Source of the DNA: Pseudomonas sp. MM223
GTDB taxonomy: Bacteria; Pseudomonadota; Gammaproteobacteria; Pseudomonadales; Pseudomonadaceae
DNA: 64,000 bases
Direction: 5' to 3'
Assembly: GCA_947090765.1 (NCBI GenBank)
Contig: OX352322.1
Coordinates: 3,145,501 to 3,209,500, forward strand
Shown piece by piece: positions 44,486-52,877 of this stretch. Position numbers and translations under genes: made by a program. The notes beneath the pieces are model-generated. The model ran no database searches, was not told the DNA's origin, and saw only the letters and a list, made by a program, of their open reading frames with translations. Numbering within the stretch: the stretch's first letter is position 1; each line of letters opens with the position of its first letter.

Positions 44486-45010
44486 ATGGCAATCTACCAA
44501 TACGACACCCTCGCGCCCAGCCTGCACCCGGAAAGTTTCGTCGCCGAAGACGCTACCGTGATCGGCGATGTCACCTTGGAACAAGGCGTCAGCGTATGGC
44601 CGCAGGCCGTACTGCGGGGCGACAACGAACCCATCCGTATCGGCCAGCACAGCAACGTGCAGGAAGGCGCAGTGTTGCATGCCGACCCCGGCTTTGCGTT
44701 GACCGTGGGGCAGGGTGTCACCATCGGCCACCAAGCCATGCTGCACGGCTGCACCATCGGTGATGGTGCGCTGATCGGTATCCAGGCGGTGGTGCTCAAC
44801 GGCGCGGTCATCGGCAACAACTGCCTGGTCGGGGCTGGCGCCATCGTCACCGAAGGCAAGGTGTTCCCCGACAACTCATTGATCCTGGGTGCGCCTGCCA
44901 AGGTGGTGCGCGAACTGACGGCCGAAGCCATCGCCAGCATGCAGCGTAACGCCGTCGAGTACGTCGCAAAAGGCCAGAGCTTCAAGGAAAAACTGATCCG
45001 TATCCGCTGA
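44486..45010 (+). CDS. Gamma carbonic anhydrase family protein (PaaY/CaiE-like)
   Basis: The 174-residue protein is a left-handed beta-helix built of hexapeptide repeats (VSVWPQAVLRGDNEPIRIG, HSNVQEGAVLHADPG, VTIGHQAMLHGCTIGDGALIG) with the three metal histidines in place. Such proteins in CoA-dependent catabolic operons (PaaY, CaiE) act as thioesterases or carbonic anhydrase-like auxiliaries. It lies 12 bases after the CoA-transferase, supporting a shared pathway in which it may hydrolyse dead-end CoA esters. Confidence 0.87.
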   Translation: MAIYQYDTLAPSLHPESFVAEDATVIGDVTLEQGVSVWPQAVLRGDNEPIRIGQHSNVQEGAVLHADPGFALTVGQGVTIGHQAMLHGCTIGDGALIGIQAVVLNGAVIGNNCLVGAGAIVTEGKVFPDNSLILGAPAKVVRELTAEAIASMQRNAVEYVAKGQSFKEKLIRIR

Positions 45011-45076
45011 AAACCTGCTGGCGACGACTATAAAGGCGTCGCTGCTCTCCAATAATTACAAGAATGGAGATCCACC

Positions 45077-46393
45077 ATGGTTGCCATGACCGGCGAACTG
45101 GCGCGTGAGCGCAACGACAGCCACATCAATGAACTGCTGCTGTACCGCCGCGTGGCCTGGCGCATCATGCCGCTGGCCATCATCTGCTTCCTGTTCTCGT
45201 ACTTTGACCGCATCAACATCAGTTTCGCCAAGGCGCAAATGCAGCAGGAACTGGGCCTCAGCGACGCCGCCTACGGCCTGGCCGCGAGCATGTTCTTCGT
45301 GGGTTACGTGTTGTTCGAAGTACCCAGCAGCCTGGGCCTGAAGCGTTATGGCGCACCGGCCTGGATCTGCCGGATCATGGTGTCGTGGGGCCTGGCGACG
45401 GCGGCGCTGGTGTTTGCCTATACCCAGTACACCCTGTATTTCCTGCGCTTTCTGATCGGGGTGATGGAGGCCGGTTTCGGCCCGGCGATCCTGTTCTACC
45501 TGGCATGCTGGTTTCCGCGCAAGCACCTGGCGAAGATGAATGGCCTATGGTTCCTGGCGGTACCACTGGCCGGTGCGGTGGGTGGCCCGGCAGCAGGCGT
45601 CTTGCTGGGGACCATGGATGGCGTGCTGGGCCTGGCCGGTTGGCACTGGTTGTTCCTGATGTCCGGCTTGCCTTGCGTGGTGCTGGGCCTGCTGGTGTTG
45701 TGGAAACTGGACCGCGACATCGAAGCGGCAAAATGGCTGAGCCGTGAGGAGAAGGACCTGCTGGCGGAAAACCTGGCCCAGGACAAGCGCGCCGCAAAAC
45801 CGATCCTGGGCTCGATCTGGCGGGTGTTGCTGACCCGCGAAGTGGCGATCATGGCGTTCATCTACTACGTGATCAAAACCGCGTCCTATGGCCTTAACTT
45901 CTGGATGCCGCACCTGATCAAATCATCGGGTGTGCAGGACATGCTTTGGGTTGGTGTGCTGTCGGCGCTGCCTTACGCGGTGGCCTGCATCGGCATGGTG
46001 TTGCTGACCCGTCGCTCCGACCGTACCGGCGAGCGCAAGCGCTACCTGGTGTACTGCCTGCTTGCGGCTGCCGTCGGCTATCTGCTGGCGTGTCTGTATT
46101 CCGACTCGTCGTTGGCGATGATGGCCGCGCTGGTGCTGGCTACCGCAGGCACCTTCATCGCCATACCGATCTTCTGGACCATTCCACAGTCAACCTTCTC
46201 GGGCTTGGCAATTGCCACCGGTACTGCGGCCATCAACTCGGTCGGGCAGCTAAGCGGCATCGTCGCACCGGTAATGGTGGGCAAGATCAATGACCTCACC
46301 GGCAGCAACGCCATGGGCATGCTGTCCATCGCCCCACTGATCCTGCTTGCCTGCCTGGTGGTGATGCGTTACGTACGCAACCCGCGAAGCTGA
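45077..46393 (+). CDS. MFS transporter, anion:cation symporter (ACS/phthalate permease) family
   Basis: The 438-residue protein has twelve helices and the ACS-family start: YRRVAWRIMPLAIICFLFSYFDRINISFAKAQM in family alignments (seen here as FLFSYFDRINISFAKAQM), then LGLSDAAYGLAASMFFVGYV and EAGFGPAILFYLACWFPRKH. These carriers import organic anions such as tartrate, galactarate, phthalate or 4-hydroxyphenylacetate. Placed between CoA-activating enzymes and an OprD porin, it should import the substrate of the pathway across the inner membrane. Confidence 0.9.
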   Translation: MVAMTGELARERNDSHINELLLYRRVAWRIMPLAIICFLFSYFDRINISFAKAQMQQELGLSDAAYGLAASMFFVGYVLFEVPSSLGLKRYGAPAWICRIMVSWGLATAALVFAYTQYTLYFLRFLIGVMEAGFGPAILFYLACWFPRKHLAKMNGLWFLAVPLAGAVGGPAAGVLLGTMDGVLGLAGWHWLFLMSGLPCVVLGLLVLWKLDRDIEAAKWLSREEKDLLAENLAQDKRAAKPILGSIWRVLLTREVAIMAFIYYVIKTASYGLNFWMPHLIKSSGVQDMLWVGVLSALPYAVACIGMVLLTRRSDRTGERKRYLVYCLLAAAVGYLLACLYSDSSLAMMAALVLATAGTFIAIPIFWTIPQSTFSGLAIATGTAAINSVGQLSGIVAPVMVGKINDLTGSNAMGMLSIAPLILLACLVVMRYVRNPRS

Positions 46394-46436
46394 TTGGCGC
46401 TGAGTCTTCAAACAACAACAAGAACAAGGCACACCC

Positions 46437-47717
46437 ATGATGATTATTTCCCGGCGAGCATCGCTGATGCTCGGGGCGCTTTGCTGCGCCTGTCAAAACG
46501 CACAGGCCAGCTTTATCGACGGTGCCAGCGGCAGCCTCGAACTGCGCAATTTCTATTTCGACCGCGACTTTCACGGTGACAGCGCCACGCAGTCACGGCG
46601 CGGTGAATGGGCCCAGGGCTTCATGTTGCGCTTGCAGTCTGGCTATACCGACGGCGTGCTCGGCTTTGGCCTGGACGCAGCCGGCATGCTGGGGCTCAAG
46701 CTGGATTCTTCTCCCGACCGCAGCGGCACCGGCCTGCTGCCACGTGGCAGCGACAAACGCGCCGCGGATGACTACGCCAAGGCCGTGGCCACCTTCAAGG
46801 CCAGGCTGGCGCAGAGCGAGTTGAAACTGGGTGGCCTGAGCCCGCAACTGCCATTGCTGGCGTCCAACAACAGCCGCTTGTTCCCTCAGTGGTTCAACGG
46901 AGTGCAACTGGTGAGCAAGGACCTGGACCGGTTCACGTTCACCCTGTTGCAGGTGGATGCCACCAAGTTGCGCGACTCTACCGACTATGAGGACCTGACG
47001 GCCATGGCGCAGCAAGGGGCCTATTCGGCGACGGTAACCAGTGACCGGCTGTACTACGGCGGTGTCGATTACCAGCCGCTGAGCAACTTGACCCTCAGCC
47101 TTCACACCAGCACGCTCGAAGACCTGTTCCGGCGTGATTTTGCCGGGTTCAAGTTCAAGAGCCGTCTCGGGCCCGGGGATGTGTTCACCGAGTGGCGCTG
47201 GTTCAACGCTCGCGAGCACGGCCGGGCATTACTGGGCGAAGTCGACAACCAGACGCTCAGTACCAACTTCGGGTACAGCCTTCAGGGCCACACGTTCAGC
47301 GGTGGCTATCAGAAGGTGCGTGGCGATACGGCATATGCCTACGTGGGTGGCACCGATACTTACCTGTTCAGCGAACAGCAGGTCAGCACCTTTGCCCTGG
47401 CCAACGAACGGGCGTGGATGCTGCGATATGACTACAACTTTGCTGCGCTGGGTGTCCCAGGGCTCACGTTCAATGTGCGCTATGTGAAGGGCGACCAGGT
47501 AGACCCACAGCGCATCGCCAGCGCCAAAGGCAGGGCGCTGGCGGCTGGTGACGGAGAAGGGCGGGAGTGGGAGCGGACCACGGATATTACCTACGTGGTG
47601 CAGTCGGGGGCGCTCAGGAATGTGTCGCTGCGTTGGCGCAATGCGAGCATGCGCTCGAATTTTGCCGATGCAGCGGATGAGAACCGGGTGATTTTGGGGT
47701 ATACGGTCGAGTTCTGA
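46437..47717 (+). CDS. OprD family outer membrane porin
   Basis: The 426-residue protein has a signal peptide and the OprD N-terminal pattern LELRNFYFDRDFHG, WAQGFMLRLQSGYTDGVLGFGLDA and GGLSPQLPLLASNNSRLFPQ, and ends with an aromatic-rich strand closing in F (ILGYTVEF), required for barrel insertion. OprD/Occ channels take up small carboxylates or basic amino acids. It is the last gene of the LysR-to-porin run and should admit the dicarboxylate or related substrate to the periplasm. Confidence 0.93.
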   Translation: MMIISRRASLMLGALCCACQNAQASFIDGASGSLELRNFYFDRDFHGDSATQSRRGEWAQGFMLRLQSGYTDGVLGFGLDAAGMLGLKLDSSPDRSGTGLLPRGSDKRAADDYAKAVATFKARLAQSELKLGGLSPQLPLLASNNSRLFPQWFNGVQLVSKDLDRFTFTLLQVDATKLRDSTDYEDLTAMAQQGAYSATVTSDRLYYGGVDYQPLSNLTLSLHTSTLEDLFRRDFAGFKFKSRLGPGDVFTEWRWFNAREHGRALLGEVDNQTLSTNFGYSLQGHTFSGGYQKVRGDTAYAYVGGTDTYLFSEQQVSTFALANERAWMLRYDYNFAALGVPGLTFNVRYVKGDQVDPQRIASAKGRALAAGDGEGREWERTTDITYVVQSGALRNVSLRWRNASMRSNFADAADENRVILGYTVEF

Positions 47718-47836
47718 ACGCAGGTCCAGTCATTTCTTGGGGGCGGCGGGTTTTGTTCATCCTGATCCTGATCCTGTACCTGAAGTACAGAACCATGCCG
47801 CTGGCAGAACTGTCAGGTGCTGGTGCGCCCGACTTG

Positions 47837-48151
47837 TCAGATTTTGTCCATAAAACGGTCGGGGCTGGAGAAAAACGAGGCGATCAGCACGGCCGTGATC
47901 ACTCCTGACGCATCGGCAAGAAACAACAGCAAGGCACTGGTGTCGCCAGGCGCCAGATGATTGCCCAGCGCAAAGCCCACGCCATGGGGGAACGCAGCAA
48001 CCAACAGCAGCACGGCAGCCAACAGACCAGAAAGGAGCTTCATGTAGGCTTTGCCGAATGCCAGGCCAAAGGCCCAGAACACGAAGATGCAGCACACGGC
48101 CAGGCCCGTTGATGTTACATACTGAGCGAGTATTTCCAGCCACCACAGCAT
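47837..48151 (-). CDS. Small hypothetical membrane protein
   Basis: The 104-residue protein has about three hydrophobic helices (residues 13-30, 38-56, 70-92) with short hydrophilic turns. I do not recognise the family. ATG 48151 follows AGGAGCATCCC, supporting a real gene. It converges on the OprD gene with about 120 bases between. Inner-membrane location expected; function unknown. Confidence 0.65.
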   Translation of the reverse strand: MLWWLEILAQYVTSTGLAVCCIFVFWAFGLAFGKAYMKLLSGLLAAVLLLVAAFPHGVGFALGNHLAPGDTSALLLFLADASGVITAVLIASFFSSPDRFMDKI

Positions 48152-48442
48152 GGGATGCTCCTGAGCGAAGTGCGCGCTGAACGATGTGGGTGTGCAAAGC
48201 CGGCCCGTTAAGGGCGCTGGCAGTTGCTAATCAGAAGCCTGGCTAATCGAATTTGTTCCGCCCGTTCAAACAAACAAGCCCGCTTGCATGGTCGCAGTGA
48301 AGCAGCGGCAGTGTGGTTTTGTTGTCGCTGGCATGTTGTCATTGTGTAAACGTTGTGCGGAGTCTGCAGCAAGACCTTGGTTGATTAGTAACTTCTCGCA
48401 ACACTCGGTAGAATGCAGCGTATCCTCAACGGCCAATTGCAA

Positions 48443-48772
48443 ATGCCTACGTTTCGTATTTTTGTCGCCTCAGCAGTAGTCGCCAGCCTTGCCGGCTGTG
48501 CAACCCCCGGCAAACCCACTGCCAGCAAACTGACCAGCAAAACACCACAGCAGTATGCCGCCTGTGTGTTGCCCAAATGGCAAGCGGTGGCGCCCCAGGC
48601 CACGCAGAAGTCGATTGCCCACGGTTACCGGCTTACGGCCCCAAGTGCGGTTGCATCTGACGATGTGCTGGACGTGGTTGATGCCCGCGAGGGCAGCCGC
48701 GCGACCTTCTACAAAGGCAGCTTCTTGTCTGGCGACACGTTGCGCCAGGCTGCCAAGGAATGCCTGGACTGA
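48443..48772 (+). CDS. Small lipoprotein, hypothetical
   Basis: The 109-residue protein has a lipoprotein signal peptide with lipobox LAGC (cysteine near residue 19), then a small domain containing YAACVLPKWQAVAPQ and ESRATFYKGSFLSGD-like features (EGSRATFYKGSF). This resembles short pseudomonad lipoproteins of unknown function. ATG 48443 is chosen because the signal peptide begins there. It ends one base from the convergent osmE stop. Confidence 0.7.
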   Translation: MPTFRIFVASAVVASLAGCATPGKPTASKLTSKTPQQYAACVLPKWQAVAPQATQKSIAHGYRLTAPSAVASDDVLDVVDAREGSRATFYKGSFLSGDTLRQAAKECLD

Positions 48773-48773
48773 A

Positions 48774-49130
48774 TCAATAGCCCGACCCACTGGCCCCACC
48801 CATGCTGGGTAGGCGAGCTTTGTGCTGGGCATTGCTCCACTCGGCGCAGGTCATGAAGGTGGTCTTGTCCACCTTGCCGGCGCCGTCGAAGCTGACGCTG
48901 TAGGGTTGCCGTTCACCAGCCTTGGTCAGCATGTAGTCGAAGCAGGTACCAGGCACTACTGTCCGCTCGGACTCGGCATCCGGCCTGCCGCCGATTTGTA
49001 CGACCTGGTCTTTGCTCATGCCGGTGGCGACTTTGGCCACCAGTGGCTGGTCGTGGTACAGCGCAGCGCTGGATGAGCAGGCAGAAAGCGCTGCGAAGGC
49101 CAGGATCAGCACGTGAAAGGGTTTGTTCAT
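48774..49130 (-). CDS. osmE: Osmotically inducible lipoprotein OsmE-like (SmpA/OmlA fold)
   Basis: The 118-residue protein has a lipoprotein signal with lipobox LSAC and a single SmpA/OmlA (BamE-like) domain: VAKVATGMSKDQVVQIGGRP followed by CFDYMLTK and YSVSFDGAGKVDKTTFMTC. The match to OsmE is good in length and motif order. OsmE is an osmotic-stress induced outer-membrane lipoprotein; its precise role is unclear. ATG 49130 gives the lipoprotein signal; the frame extends upstream without similarity. Confidence 0.85.
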   Translation of the reverse strand: MNKPFHVLILAFAALSACSSSAALYHDQPLVAKVATGMSKDQVVQIGGRPDAESERTVVPGTCFDYMLTKAGERQPYSVSFDGAGKVDKTTFMTCAEWSNAQHKARLPSMGGASGSGY

Positions 49131-49204
49131 GGCAGTGCTCCTGCGTAAGCGGCGTTGCGCCGCGAAAGGGGCGCAACGCGCCCCCGGCAATAGGTGCCAC
49201 ACCA

Positions 49205-50440
49205 TCAGTTCGCTCGGCCTTTCATCATACGCCTGTACTGCCTGACCCGCAGTAACGTACAGGCTTGCTCCAGCAACAAGGCCCGCAACGGCGACGCGTG
49301 CGCCTTGGGCCTGTTGCCTGCCGCCAACCGGCGCATCTGCAACTTCACCAGGGCCATGTACGCCAGCGCTGCGAACGCCTTGCGCTTCCAGCGAATCGGC
49401 TTCAGTTCAGCGGTGGCCGTTGGTTCACCGTTCTGCCAGCGCCGGGGCAAGGCGGGTTCGATGGCCAAGGCCGTGGCGATGCCCGCCATTGCCACACCGC
49501 TGGCCAGCACCTGCTCGACCACCGGCAGGCGGCGAATACCGCCAGTTACCATCACCGGCATGGTCGCGATGGTGGCGATCTCCCGGGCAAACTCCAGGAA
49601 GTAGGCCTCGCGGTTCAGGGTACGGCCATCGCGGGCATCACCTTGCATCGCCGGGGCCTCGTAACTGCCGCCCGAAAGCTCCACCAGGTCCACCGCCAAC
49701 TCGTTCAGCCATAGCACCACCTGGCGTGCATCGGCCGGTTCGAAGCCGCCGCGCTGGAAGTCTGCCGAGTTCAGTTTCACCGCCACGCTGAAACCCGGTG
49801 TAACCACCCCGCGCACGGCCTTGACAACCTCCAGCAGCAGCCGCGCGCGGTTTTCCAGGCTGCCACCCCAACGGTCCTGCCGCTGGTTGCTTAGCGGCGA
49901 CAGAAACTGGCTGAGCAAGTAGCCGTGGGCGGCGTGAATTTGCACGCCACTGAAGCCGGCCTGTTCGGCCAGCGCTGCAGTACTGGCGAAGCGCTGGACC
50001 AGTGCGACGATCTCGGCTTCATCCAGGGCTTTGGGCAGTGGGAACAGCGTGGACAAGCCGCCCATGTCCAGGGCAACGGCCGAAGGCGCCACGGTGGGTT
50101 GGCCAAGGTTCGCCTGCATCTGTCGCCCTGGGTGGTTGATCTGCATCCAGAACTGCGCGCCGTGGGCGCGGCCTGTGCGGGCCCAGTCGCGAAAACGTTG
50201 CAGTGGCTGGCTGGTATCGAGCATCACGCCGCCCGGGCCGGTCATGGCGCCCGGGTCGATCATCACGTTGCCGGTCAGCAACAACCCCGCACCGCCTTGC
50301 GCCCAGGCCTGGTAAAGGCGCAGCAAATGGTCGGACGGGGTCTGGTCCGGGTTAGCCAGGTTTTCTTCCATTGCTGCCTTGGCGATGCGGTTGGGAATGA
50401 TGCTTCCATTAGGCAGGTGAAGGGGTTGGAACGGGGTCAT
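49205..50440 (-). CDS. NADH:flavin oxidoreductase (old yellow enzyme family)
   Basis: The 411-residue FMN enzyme has the OYE pattern: LPNGSIIPNRIAKAAMEENL, GAQFWMQINHPGRQ, GFSGVQIHAAHGYLLSQFLS with the NRRxDxWGGS-type block (QRQDRWGGSLENRARLL), and MVTGGIRR near the phosphate site. Such enzymes reduce activated alkenes, quinones or nitro compounds. A MerR regulator is divergent and a 19-bp-spacer promoter with a palindrome lies between them, so expression is probably induced by an electrophile or quinone. Confidence 0.9.
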   Translation of the reverse strand: MTPFQPLHLPNGSIIPNRIAKAAMEENLANPDQTPSDHLLRLYQAWAQGGAGLLLTGNVMIDPGAMTGPGGVMLDTSQPLQRFRDWARTGRAHGAQFWMQINHPGRQMQANLGQPTVAPSAVALDMGGLSTLFPLPKALDEAEIVALVQRFASTAALAEQAGFSGVQIHAAHGYLLSQFLSPLSNQRQDRWGGSLENRARLLLEVVKAVRGVVTPGFSVAVKLNSADFQRGGFEPADARQVVLWLNELAVDLVELSGGSYEAPAMQGDARDGRTLNREAYFLEFAREIATIATMPVMVTGGIRRLPVVEQVLASGVAMAGIATALAIEPALPRRWQNGEPTATAELKPIRWKRKAFAALAYMALVKLQMRRLAAGNRPKAHASPLRALLLEQACTLLRVRQYRRMMKGRAN

Positions 50441-50502
50441 GGCAATCTCCGAAAAGCGCTACCACGCATCGGTTCATGTCGGCGTGGGCTGGGCTCGGAA
50501 GA

Positions 50503-50533
50503 AGGTTAAGGTTAAAGTCAACTTTAAGGTCAA
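50503..50533 (-). promoter_or_regulatory. MerR-type promoter/operator of the old yellow enzyme gene
   Basis: Read on the minus strand, TTGACC (50528-50533) and TAACCT (50503-50508) are separated by a 19-base spacer holding the palindrome TTAAAGT-TG-ACTTTAA (50512-50527). An over-long spacer occupied by a dyad is the hallmark of MerR-activated promoters. It lies 63 bases before the ATG at 50440 and 20 bases before the divergent MerR gene. Confidence 0.72.
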
Positions 50534-50552
50534 TAGGCGCAATGAGGTCGAG

Positions 50553-50978
50553 ATGAAAATTGGTGAGCTGGCGCGACGGACGGGGCTTAGTGCATCGCGT
50601 ATCCGCTTTTATGAAGCCAGTGGGCTGATTGCCGCCCGACGCCTGGGCAACGGGTACAGGGATTACCCGGAGCAAATGGTGCGGGCGCTAGAGGTGATCA
50701 CGTGCGGCCAGCAGGCGGGTTTCAGCCTTGAAGAAATGCGCAAACTTGGCGACGCATCCGGGGCAGAAGAGGGGGGCCATGGTGTGTTGCTGGCAAGCCT
50801 CAAGCGCAAGGTGGCGGAAATTGAAGCGATGCAGCAGCGCCTGGCCCAGAACCGCGCGCAGTTGCTGGCGGTTATTGCCGGTATCGAAGACAAGCCTCAG
50901 GGGATGGACTGCGAAGCCAATGCCCAGCGCCTTATTGCTGGCTGGCAAGATCAGGATGGCAAAACACAGCCTCGTTGA
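50553..50978 (+). CDS. MerR family transcriptional regulator
   Basis: The 141-residue protein opens MKIGELARRTGLSASRIRFY, the MerR helix-turn-helix, then YRDYPEQMVRALEVITCGQQ and a coiled-coil dimerisation helix (LLASLKRKVAEIEAMQQRLA). A short C-terminal effector region has one cysteine (GMDCEANAQ). No metal-binding CxnC loop is seen, so it is not a CueR/ZntR type. It is divergent from the old yellow enzyme gene and its start lies beside the shared operator. Likely sensor of a reactive electrophile or redox compound (inference). Confidence 0.9.
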   Translation: MKIGELARRTGLSASRIRFYEASGLIAARRLGNGYRDYPEQMVRALEVITCGQQAGFSLEEMRKLGDASGAEEGGHGVLLASLKRKVAEIEAMQQRLAQNRAQLLAVIAGIEDKPQGMDCEANAQRLIAGWQDQDGKTQPR

Positions 50979-51248
50979 AGCGTCGCAGCCCACTGTCGCC
51001 TAGGTGGCGGTAATGGCTACTCCTGATCCTTGGTGAGGGGAACAACCCTTGTTCTGGGTGGTCTGCTGTGAAGGTCTTCAGCTGGACCGACCGGTATCGA
51101 CCAAGCACCGTTCGGGAGCTGTTCAGCCCATCGAATTTCGCCTGTCAGGGACACGGCGGTCGACTTATGTTCAGCCAGGTAAAGTTAGGTAAAAGCGGCC
51201 ACGGCATATACACGGATCAGTATTGTGGTTTGTACTGTCCAGTTAAAG

Positions 51249-52058
51249 ATGCCATTGATGAACACACTTCCGTCGCAGCCAAGCGCTGAACGCGGGGCGT
51301 TCTCCAGTTTCGAGGCGTGTCGCAATACCCAGCAGGGCCCCGTGGTGATTCTAGCCTCCGGCGCGTCTGCCAAGCATTTCCCGCTGGGCGAGTTCGCCCA
51401 TTTGCCCGTCATTGCCATGAATGGCTCGGTTGCAATGACTGCCGACCACGGCATCCAGCCTTTCTTTTATGTGTGCACCGACAAGAGCTTCCGCCAGCAA
51501 CAGCCAGCCTTGTTTGCCACCGCGCTGCGGGACAGCGAACGCCTGGCACTGTGGCCCGAGCAATATGTTGGGGCCGATGTGCCGGCCAGCACCGAGCGGT
51601 ACGCACTGCACAAGGCCGACACCCCCGGCCTGCTGGACGGTTTGCGTGGCCACGGAGACAACTGCGTGTGCAACCGTGCACTGTGGAGCAAGCGGACGCG
51701 CTCGATCGCCTTCAGCAAAGACTTGGCGTACGGTTTTTTCGACGCCCGCACGGTGGCCTATGTGGCCCTGCAACTGGCGTATCACCTGGGCTTTGAAGAA
51801 GTGTTGCTGGTAGGGGTAGACCTCGACCAGACCGTGGGGCGCTTCTACGAAAAAGGCCAGGGCCAGCGTTCGCCCTGCGGGCTCGATCAGCACTGGGACA
51901 GCCGCATCCTGCCGTCGCTGACGCTGATGGCCCGGGAGGTTGTGAACGAGCACTTCCACGTCTACAACCTGTCGGCGATCTCGCGCATTCCGGCCGAGCT
52001 TATCCCCAAGGTCAACCTCAACGAAGCGCGACGAATTGCCGGTTGTGCAATTACCTGA
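51249..52058 (+). CDS. Rossmann-fold protein resembling GT42 / DUF115 (MptE-like) LPS biosynthesis proteins
   Basis: The 269-residue protein begins, after a short leader, with VVILASGASAKHFPLGEFAHLPVIAMNG (in two parts: VVILASGASAKHFPL and LPVIAMNGSVAM). This is the nucleotide-binding turn of DUF115/GT42-like enzymes. FDARTVAYVALQLAYHLGFEEVLLVGVDLD parallels the conserved strand-helix-strand of bacterial sialyltransferase-like enzymes. Pseudomonad relatives are often labelled LPS core biosynthesis proteins. No donor sugar can be assigned. Start at ATG 51249 or 51258; ribosome site weak. It stands alone between the MerR gene and ogt. Confidence 0.6.
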   Translation: MPLMNTLPSQPSAERGAFSSFEACRNTQQGPVVILASGASAKHFPLGEFAHLPVIAMNGSVAMTADHGIQPFFYVCTDKSFRQQQPALFATALRDSERLALWPEQYVGADVPASTERYALHKADTPGLLDGLRGHGDNCVCNRALWSKRTRSIAFSKDLAYGFFDARTVAYVALQLAYHLGFEEVLLVGVDLDQTVGRFYEKGQGQRSPCGLDQHWDSRILPSLTLMAREVVNEHFHVYNLSAISRIPAELIPKVNLNEARRIAGCAIT

Positions 52059-52130
52059 GCAAGAAAGCGGGTGCGTGCGGGGCTGTGGATGCGTACAGTA
52101 TGCCAAACGCACACTGGCAGGAACCCGCTT

Positions 52131-52631
52131 ATGTCCAGCGCATTTACCTTTATGCAATCGCCTGTCGGCACCTTGACCCTGGTGGCCCGTGGCGAGTGCC
52201 TGGCAGCCGTATTGTGGGAAGAGGAAAGGGAAAACCGCGTGCGCCTCGGTGCCTTGCACCGTGACGACCAGTGCCCGGTGCTACGGGACACTGCGCGGCA
52301 GCTTGGCGAGTACTTTGCCGGCGAACGCCAGCGCTTCGAGCTGGCGCTGGATTTTGCCGGTACCGAGTTCCAGCGCCAGGTGTGGGCGGCGCTGCTGGCG
52401 ATACCCTTCGGTGAAACCCGCAGCTATGGCGACATCGCCCGGCAGATCGGCAACCCTTCGGCAGTGCGGGCTGTAGGCGCCGCCAACGGCCGCAACCCGA
52501 TCTCCATCATCGCGCCGTGCCATCGCGTGATTGGTGCCTCGGGCAGCCTGACCGGCTTTGCCGGTGGCTTGGCGGCCAAGCAGTACCTGCTGGCGTTGGA
52601 AGGCCGGCAAAGCCTGGCACTGGACCTGTAG
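52131..52631 (+). CDS. ogt: Methylated-DNA--protein-cysteine methyltransferase
   Basis: The 166-residue protein has an N-terminal RNase-H-like domain and the C-terminal DNA-binding/methyl-acceptor domain: FQRQVWAALLAIPFGETRSYGDIA, AVGAANGRNPISIIAPCHRVIG with the acceptor cysteine in PCHRV. It directly reverses O6-alkylguanine and O4-alkylthymine. ATG 52131 gives the family N-terminus. It has no Ada N-terminal domain. It is the third alkylation-repair gene of the window, far from alkA and alkB. Confidence 0.94.
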   Translation: MSSAFTFMQSPVGTLTLVARGECLAAVLWEEERENRVRLGALHRDDQCPVLRDTARQLGEYFAGERQRFELALDFAGTEFQRQVWAALLAIPFGETRSYGDIARQIGNPSAVRAVGAANGRNPISIIAPCHRVIGASGSLTGFAGGLAAKQYLLALEGRQSLALDL

Positions 52632-52634
52632 GCA

Positions 52635-52877
52635 TCAGCTGAACCAGCTGGCGACCAGGCAAACCAGTACGGTCAGCGCCGAGCCGGCCATCAGGGTGTA
52701 CTGCCGATGGGCGCGGCGTGCATGGGCCTTGACCTCACGCAGGTACTCACCGGGTGTCGGTGCATCGGGCCGATGGCGCAAACCCTCGGCCACATCGGCG
52801 AGCTGGCCCTGGATCAGCAAGCCGACCAGGTAGTAGGTGCAGGCGTAACTCAGCAAAGCCAGAAACAGATAGATCAT
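52635..52877 (-). CDS. Small hypothetical membrane protein
   Basis: The 80-residue protein has an N-terminal helix (YLFLALLSYACTYYLVGLLI), a polar arginine-rich middle (LRHRPDAPTPGEYLREVKAHARRAHRQY in family terms; here AHARRAHRQY) and a C-terminal helix (LMAGSALTVLVCLVASWF). Its ATG overlaps the stop of the C-N hydrolase gene (ATGA), so it is translated with it. No family recognised. It converges on ogt with three bases between stops. Confidence 0.65.
   Translation of the reverse strand: MIYLFLALLSYACTYYLVGLLIQGQLADVAEGLRHRPDAPTPGEYLREVKAHARRAHRQYTLMAGSALTVLVCLVASWFS

Noticed and set aside
43220..44746. 508-codon open frame on the minus strand
   Set aside because: It is antisense to the CoA-transferase and carbonic anhydrase genes, with histidine/glutamine-rich low-complexity composition typical of shadows.
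51068..51289. 73-codon plus-strand gene upstream of the GT42-like gene
   Set aside because: GTG start without ribosome site and no family; it overlaps the start region of the better supported gene.
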